NCBI RefSeq assembly: GCF_913058315.1
Contig: NZ_CAJXQY010000035.1
Span: forward strand, 1 to 36,440
Source: an uncultured Alteromonas sp.
GTDB taxonomy: Bacteria > Pseudomonadota > Gammaproteobacteria > Enterobacterales > Alteromonadaceae
Length of the DNA stretch: 36,440 nucleotides
Direction: 5' to 3'
The notes beneath the pieces are model-generated. The model did no database searches. It saw nothing but the letters and a program-made list of their open reading frames with translations, and had not been told where the DNA came from. Each line of letters opens with the position of its first letter. The first letter of the stretch is position 1. Shown in pieces: positions 31,875 to 36,440 of the stretch. A program made the translations under genes and the position numbers.

Positions 31875-33158
31875 ATGAAGTATTTTATTCGGGGTTTGTT
31901 TTTAAGTCTGGTAATGAGCTTACCAGTCATGGCCCAAACCGAGTTACTCGACAAAGTAGCCGTTATTGTTGATCAGGGCGTGGTACTGGAAAGTGAAGTA
32001 CGGGCACTGGTAAATGAAGTAAAAGCAGATGCGGCAGCGAAAGATCAGCGTTTGCCGTCTGACGAAGCCCTCCGCACTCAGGCCATCGAGCGTTTGATCC
32101 TGAAAAACCTGCAACTGCAAATGGCAGAGCGCATGGGGATCCGGGTAAGTGATCCGCAGCTGGATCAAACCATTAACAATATTGCCGCCGGTGAAGGTGC
32201 AACCGTTGAACAACTGCGTGACGAAATTACCCGTCAGGGCATTGCTTACAACGACTATCGCGAACAGGTTCGTGAAGAAATCATAATGGGCGAAGTACGC
32301 CGCGCCAACGTGCGTCGTCGTATCTACATTACCTCCCAGGAAATTGCTAACCTGGTTGACCTGATGGCGCAACAAGGCTCTGATCAGGCAGAATACGAGT
32401 TAGGTCATATTCTGATTGGCTTCCCGCCTGAAACCACCGATGCCGACGTGACCGATGCCCGTGAACGTGCCGACAAAGTTCTCAACCTGCTTGACGAAGG
32501 CTCTGAATTTTCCCGCCTCGCGATTGCCGCTTCATCAGGCTCCGAAGCCCTTGACGGCGGTAACATGGGCTGGATGAACATTAACGCCATGCCAACCCTG
32601 TTTGCTGAAGCTGTACAAGGCAAGCGTAAGGGTGAAGTGATTGGCCCGATCCGCAGTGGTGCCGGTTTCCATATTCTGAAAATCCTTGATACCCGGGGTA
32701 TCGAAGTGGTTGAAGTTGAGGAAGTTAATGCTCGTCACATTCTTATTCAGCCATCCATTATTCTTAGCGAAGAGCGTGCCAGAGGCATGTTAGTTGAGTT
32801 TAAGGAACAGGTGCAGGCTGGCGATGCCGACTTTGCCGAACTGGCAAAAGAACACTCAGCAGACCCGGGTTCAGCACTTCGCGGCGGTGAACTGGGGTGG
32901 TCTGACCCAAGTATCTATGTACCGGAATTTAAAGAAGCACTGGCTAATTTGGAGCCTGGAGAGTACAGTGAACCTGTACGTACGCAACACGGTTGGCACT
33001 TAATTCAGTTGCTCGACCGGCGTATCGACGATGCCACCGAACAACGCAAGGAAGATAAAGCCCACCAGCTGCTGTTTAACCGTAAATTTGCGGAAGAGAG
33101 TGAGAACTGGTTACGTGAAATGCGTGACTCGGCTTATATCGAAGTCCTTAGTGATTAA
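31875..33158 (+). CDS. surA: Periplasmic chaperone and peptidyl-prolyl isomerase SurA
   Basis: 427 residues. It escorts unfolded outer-membrane proteins, LptD among them, to the Bam complex. Signal peptide MKYFIRGLFLSLVMSLPVMA; N-terminal chaperone region (LLDKVAVIVDQGVVLESEVR, LRTQAIERLILKNLQLQMAE); two parvulin domains, at about 170-275 (ELGHILIGFP, GGNMGWMNINAMPTLFAEAV) and about 285-385 (NARHILIQPSI, ADPGSALRGGELGWSDPSIY, HGWHLIQLLDRR). AAGAGAG lies just before the ATG, 56 bases after lptD. The arrangement matches E. coli. Confidence 0.97.
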   Translation: MKYFIRGLFLSLVMSLPVMAQTELLDKVAVIVDQGVVLESEVRALVNEVKADAAAKDQRLPSDEALRTQAIERLILKNLQLQMAERMGIRVSDPQLDQTINNIAAGEGATVEQLRDEITRQGIAYNDYREQVREEIIMGEVRRANVRRRIYITSQEIANLVDLMAQQGSDQAEYELGHILIGFPPETTDADVTDARERADKVLNLLDEGSEFSRLAIAASSGSEALDGGNMGWMNINAMPTLFAEAVQGKRKGEVIGPIRSGAGFHILKILDTRGIEVVEVEEVNARHILIQPSIILSEERARGMLVEFKEQVQAGDADFAELAKEHSADPGSALRGGELGWSDPSIYVPEFKEALANLEPGEYSEPVRTQHGWHLIQLLDRRIDDATEQRKEDKAHQLLFNRKFAEESENWLREMRDSAYIEVLSD

Positions 33159-33173
33159 AATTAAGGTCTGACT

Positions 33174-34157
33174 ATGACACCGCTTAAAATTGCCATCACG
33201 CCAGGTGAACCTGCTGGCGTGGGCCCCGATCTGGTTATTGAGCTGGCCCAGCAGGAATGGCCGGCTCAGTTGGTTATCTTTGCCGACGAAACCATGATGC
33301 AAGACCGCGCCGCAGCGTTGAACATACCGCTGAAGTTAACCCCCTATACCCATGGTGAATCGCGAATTCAGTCGCAAGGGGAACTGTTTATCCAGTCGAT
33401 TCCTACGGCAGTTCCCGTGGAACCCGGCGTACTGAACAGCGAAAACGGTCACTACGTGGTAGAGACGCTGCGCCAGGCCTGCCAGGCGAACATTGAAGGG
33501 GATTTCGATGCCGTGGTTACCGGGCCGGTCAATAAGGGCATTATCAATAAAGCCGGTATTTCCTTTAGTGGTCATACCGAGTTTTTTGCCCACCAGTCCA
33601 ACACCATTGATGTGGTGATGCTGCTGGCTACTGACGGATTAAACGTTGCACTGGCCACTACTCATATTCCACTGGAGTATGTCTCACGGGCGATAACCCG
33701 CGAGCGCCTGCACAAAGTGATTCATATTATTCACACCGATTTAAAGCTGAAGTTCAATATTACCCAACCGCACATTTACGTGTGTGGTCTGAATCCGCAT
33801 GCCGGCGAAGACGGTCACATTGGCCGGGAAGAAATTGAAACCATTTCACCAGCGCTGGATGAACTGCGCGAAGAAGGTATTCACCTCACCGGGCCATTGC
33901 CTGCCGACACCATCTTCCAGCCCAAATACCTGGAAGATGCGGATGTGGTACTTGCCATGTACCACGACCAGGGCCTACCCGTGCTAAAATATAAAGGCTT
34001 TGGTGCCTCGGTGAACATTACGCTTGGTCTGCCGTTTATTCGCACCTCAGTAGATCATGGTACTGCCCTGGATCTGGCCGCTAAAGGTCAGGCAGATAGC
34101 GGCAGTTTTACCAAAGCAATGAATAAAGCAATCGAACTGGCTTATCATCAACAATGA
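33174..34157 (+). CDS. pdxA: 4-hydroxythreonine-4-phosphate dehydrogenase PdxA
   Basis: 327 residues. It oxidises 4-phosphohydroxy-L-threonine; the product is used by PdxJ for pyridoxine phosphate. Motifs: [40 protein letters not shown] with the TEFFA segment, [17 protein letters not shown] (metal and substrate site), [16 protein letters not shown] and [17 protein letters not shown]. It follows surA by 15 bases (AAGG seven bases before ATG) and overlaps rsmA by four (ATGA). Confidence 0.97.
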   Translation: MTPLKIAITPGEPAGVGPDLVIELAQQEWPAQLVIFADETMMQDRAAALNIPLKLTPYTHGESRIQSQGELFIQSIPTAVPVEPGVLNSENGHYVVETLRQACQANIEGDFDAVVTGPVNKGIINKAGISFSGHTEFFAHQSNTIDVVMLLATDGLNVALATTHIPLEYVSRAITRERLHKVIHIIHTDLKLKFNITQPHIYVCGLNPHAGEDGHIGREEIETISPALDELREEGIHLTGPLPADTIFQPKYLEDADVVLAMYHDQGLPVLKYKGFGASVNITLGLPFIRTSVDHGTALDLAAKGQADSGSFTKAMNKAIELAYHQQ

Positions 34158-34972
34158 ATAAAACCCATTTAGGTCATACCGCCCGCAAGCGGTTTGGCCA
34201 AAACTTCTTAAACGACACTTTTGTTATTGAGCAAATTGTCGATGCCATCAACCCTCAGGACGGTGAAAACCTTCTGGAGATCGGCCCCGGACTGGGTGCA
34301 CTGACCGATCCAGTCTGTGAGCGGGTTAACGCACTGACCGTCATTGAGCTGGACCGCGACCTGGCTAAACGCTTGCGTCAGCATCCATTCCATGGCAGCA
34401 AACTCACCGTTGTGGAGCAGGATGCGCTGACTGTTGATTTTAACGACCTGGCCAGGCCCGATGCGCCGCTTCGGGTATTCGGTAACCTGCCGTACAACAT
34501 TTCCACACCCATTATGTTCCATCTGTTTTCCCACGCCGGCATTATTGGCGACATGCATTTTATGCTGCAAAAGGAAGTGGTAAACCGTTTGGCGGCCAGC
34601 CCGGGGAATAAAAATTACGGCCGATTGTCGGTGATGGCGCAGTATTACTGTAGCGTTCAGCCCGTACTCAATGTACCGCCGGGTGCTTTTGTTCCGCCGC
34701 CCAAAGTGGAGTCTGCAGTGGTCCGCCTGACCCCCCATCGCACCCCGGTGGTTAAGGTCAGTGAAGTAAAAATGCTTGAACGTGTTTGCACGATGGCGTT
34801 TAATCAACGTAGAAAGACCATACGTAATAGTCTGAAAGACTGTATTAACGAAGCACAGTTAGAAGCGCTTGGCCTTGATCCAACCCGACGGGCTGAGACA
34901 CTGTCGCTCGATGATTTTGCAACCGTTGCGAATTGGGTGAGTGAACATGACAGCACCGAAGACCGAAAATAA
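34154..34972 (+). CDS. rsmA: 16S rRNA (A1518/A1519-N6)-dimethyltransferase RsmA (KsgA)
   Basis: 272 residues. It dimethylates two adjacent adenosines near the 3' end of 16S rRNA, a checkpoint in 30S assembly. Motifs: [20 protein letters not shown] at the N-terminus, the SAM-binding [27 protein letters not shown], and the catalytic [15 protein letters not shown]; then [18 protein letters not shown] and [13 protein letters not shown]. Its start overlaps pdxA, and its end overlaps apaG by about 26 bases, giving coupled translation. Confidence 0.97.
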   Translation: MNKTHLGHTARKRFGQNFLNDTFVIEQIVDAINPQDGENLLEIGPGLGALTDPVCERVNALTVIELDRDLAKRLRQHPFHGSKLTVVEQDALTVDFNDLARPDAPLRVFGNLPYNISTPIMFHLFSHAGIIGDMHFMLQKEVVNRLAASPGNKNYGRLSVMAQYYCSVQPVLNVPPGAFVPPPKVESAVVRLTPHRTPVVKVSEVKMLERVCTMAFNQRRKTIRNSLKDCINEAQLEALGLDPTRRAETLSLDDFATVANWVSEHDSTEDRK

Positions 34973-35345
34973 TCCGGCCGAACTGGTTACCGTTCGGGTA
35001 GTCACGCGGCATTTGCCTGAACATTTACCCTCAGACAGTGACAAGTACGCCTTTGCGTATCAGATTACCGTAATGAATCATAATAGCTTTGCGGTGATAC
35101 TGACTCACCGCTACTGGCTGGTAACTGATGCTAACGGCAAACAAACTGAAGTCAGCGGTGAAGGTGTGGTTGGCAAACAGCCTACCATTGAACCCGGTGA
35201 CAGTTTTCAGTACACCAGTGGCTCCGTTATCGACACGGAAGTAGGCACTATGCAAGGGTATTACGACATGAAAACCGCTGATGGCGATGTATTCAGAGTG
35301 CCCATTGAGCCATTTCGCCTCGCGCTACCTAATATCATCAACTAA
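34947..35345 (+). CDS. apaG: ApaG (DUF525) protein
   Basis: The start is set at the ATG at 34947 (132 residues); a GTG two codons upstream (34941) is in frame but less likely, and GGTGAG lies just before. Single fibronectin-III-like ApaG domain: [76 protein letters not shown] and [20 protein letters not shown]. The biochemical role is not settled; it is known for magnesium and cobalt related phenotypes in enterics. It starts inside rsmA and ends nine bases before apaH. Confidence 0.95.
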   Translation: MTAPKTENNPAELVTVRVVTRHLPEHLPSDSDKYAFAYQITVMNHNSFAVILTHRYWLVTDANGKQTEVSGEGVVGKQPTIEPGDSFQYTSGSVIDTEVGTMQGYYDMKTADGDVFRVPIEPFRLALPNIIN

Positions 35346-35354
35346 TCTACTGAT

Positions 35355-36161
35355 ATGGCATCATACGTAATTGGCGACATTCAGGGATGTTACGCCGGGC
35401 TTCGCCGTTTGCTCGACAGCATCAGTTTTGAACCTGGCCGCGATAACCTTTATGCGGTGGGCGATCTCATTGCCCGCGGTGAAGACTCGCTGAGTACACT
35501 GCGTTATCTGCGCTCACTAGGCAGCAGTTTCTATAGTGTTCTGGGCAATCATGATCTGCATTTTCTGGCCGTTTCTCAGGGCATTAAGAATCCCAAGCGC
35601 AGCGATAACCTGGAACCTTTAATAAAAGCTCCGGACATGGCGGCGCTGACCGACTGGCTCAGGCAATGGCCACTAGCCATGGCTCTGGATGCACAGCACA
35701 CCATGGTCCATGCCGGTTTATACCCGGGCTGGTCGACAACGCAGCTCATTGCTTACAGTAAAGAAATCAGCGATGAGCTAAAAAGTGTTAAGTGGCGGCA
35801 ACTGCTCGAAAACATGTACGGCGATGGCCCGCCCAAATGGAACCAGAAACTCAGCGGTAAACAGCGCCAACGCTTTATTATCAACGCCACCACCCGCATG
35901 CGCTTTGTGCGCCCTTCGCTGGCGTTAAATCTTACCGAAAAATCAGCTCCCAAAGATGCACCTACTTCATTGCGCCCTTGGTTTGACGTGTCTAATCAGC
36001 AGCTGCAAGCCAATGAAACCATTTTGTTTGGCCACTGGGCTGCCCTGCAGGGAAAAACCTCTTCTGCGCAATTCATTGCTTTGGATACCGGCTACGTGTG
36101 GGGAAATACCATGACCCTGTGGCATAAGGAATCCGGCGAATACATTTCTGTATCAGCGTAA
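35355..36161 (+). CDS. apaH: Bis(5'-nucleosyl)-tetraphosphatase, symmetrical (ApaH)
   Basis: 268 residues. It splits Ap4A into two ADP and, in E. coli, removes Np4 caps from RNA. The metallophosphatase motifs are complete: GDIQGCYAGLRRLLD, GDLIARGEDSLSTLRYL, GNHDLHFLAV, MVHAGLYPGW and FGHWAALQGK. In the second motif the usual P-G after RG is E-D, a mild change outside the metal ligands. There is no obvious Shine-Dalgarno, so translation probably relies on coupling with apaG nine bases upstream. It is the last gene of the lptD operon in this window. Confidence 0.96.
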   Translation: MASYVIGDIQGCYAGLRRLLDSISFEPGRDNLYAVGDLIARGEDSLSTLRYLRSLGSSFYSVLGNHDLHFLAVSQGIKNPKRSDNLEPLIKAPDMAALTDWLRQWPLAMALDAQHTMVHAGLYPGWSTTQLIAYSKEISDELKSVKWRQLLENMYGDGPPKWNQKLSGKQRQRFIINATTRMRFVRPSLALNLTEKSAPKDAPTSLRPWFDVSNQQLQANETILFGHWAALQGKTSSAQFIALDTGYVWGNTMTLWHKESGEYISVSA

Positions 36162-36281
36162 TCGTCTGTCACCGACTATAATAATGGGCAACCATTAACA
36201 AAATCATTTAACTATTGGCCATTACGACCGATAAAAACACCAGGATTGATATAAAAATCCGCTGAAAAAGTTCTAATACTT

Positions 36282-36310
36282 TTGTATCAGTTTTAAAAGA
36301 TTGGTATAAC
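36282..36310 (+). promoter_or_regulatory. Sigma70-like promoter near the right edge
   Basis: TTGTAT (36282-36287) and TATAAC (36305-36310) are spaced exactly 17 bases in an AT-rich stretch, an expected start being near 36317. No coding frame with a ribosome-binding site follows inside the window. No terminator for apaH was found between 36162 and this site. Confidence 0.5.
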
Positions 36311-36326
36311 TAAACTTGCGGGAGGA

Positions 36327-36405
36327 AACAGCTCTCCTGTTACAGATTACCCGGTTTTATTGCGTGCTTTGAGGGGATGCAACGCTGCAATACCAAAGAA
36401 ACCGG
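36327..36405 (+). other. Foldable transcript start or small RNA candidate, cut by window edge
   Basis: Downstream of the promoter two stem-loops can form: AACAG-CTCTC-CTGTT (36327-36341), whose loop can also pair with the upstream GGGAG, and a nested stem CCGGTTT (36351-36357) / AAACCGG (36399-36405) with inner TATTGC (36358-36363) / GCAATA (36387-36392). It may be the leader of a gene beyond the edge or a small RNA. It matches no RNA family I can recall. Confidence 0.35.
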
Positions 36406-36440
36406 TTAACACCAGACTCCGAACAGGCACAGTTCATATT

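Noticed and set aside
34208-34807. 199-codon minus-strand frame inside rsmA
   Set aside because: It is a shadow of a well-conserved methyltransferase gene, with no ribosome-binding site or recognisable domain.
1-36440. CRISPR arrays, tRNA genes, prophage or defence islands
   Set aside because: No regularly spaced direct repeats, no tRNA cloverleaf sequence and no phage or defence proteins were seen.

Overview
The window looks like chromosomal core DNA of a marine gammaproteobacterium of the Alteromonadales, probably Alteromonadaceae. This is inferred from protein resemblance and gene order (rplM-rpsI next to petABC-sspAB; relA-mazG next to rlmD-acpS-pdxJ-recO; lptD-surA-pdxA-rsmA-apaG-apaH). 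The genus cannot be fixed from sequence alone.

Left part (1-11.4 kb, accessory-like). A leftward cluster of four small envelope genes (an unknown secreted protein, a DUF2145 protein, a YiaA-type membrane protein and a membrane protein cut by the window edge) is divergent from an XRE-type regulator. A 7-3-7 palindrome lies in the shared promoter region. Then come a soluble protein with two Cache-like halves, the Mg2+ transporter gene mgtE, a prolyl-oligopeptidase lipoprotein gene with a good terminator, and a leftward trio: two tandem spondin-domain proteins followed by an orphan OmpR-type regulator. The regulator's receiver domain has lost key phosphorylation residues, and its leader carries nested inverted repeats.

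Middle (11.4-17.3 kb). On the minus strand are rplM-rpsI (ribosomal proteins L13 and S9), petA-petB-petC (cytochrome bc1 complex) and sspA-sspB (stringent starvation protein and ClpXP adaptor), each block closed by an intrinsic terminator. An IS200-type element has inserted just after the rpsI terminator, upstream of petA.

Right part (17.3-36.4 kb). An orphan periplasmic-binding-like protein reads rightward. Facing it is a long leftward series: djlA, xerD, dsbC, recJ, a small unknown gene, recO, pdxJ, acpS, rlmD, relA, mazG. These cover co-chaperone function, chromosome dimer resolution, disulfide isomerisation, recombination repair, vitamin B6 synthesis, acyl-carrier-protein activation, rRNA methylation and the stringent response. 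Divergent from djlA is the rightward operon lptD-surA-pdxA-rsmA-apaG-apaH (LPS export, outer-membrane chaperone, B6, rRNA dimethylation, Ap4A hydrolysis), which is tightly packed or overlapping after surA. The window ends with a sigma70-like promoter and a foldable transcript start that is cut off by the edge.

No tRNA, rRNA, CRISPR array or prophage was seen. No clearly new defence or biosynthetic system is visible. The most unusual items are the spondin pair with the degenerate response regulator and its hairpin leader, the soluble double-Cache protein, and the XRE-linked envelope cluster.
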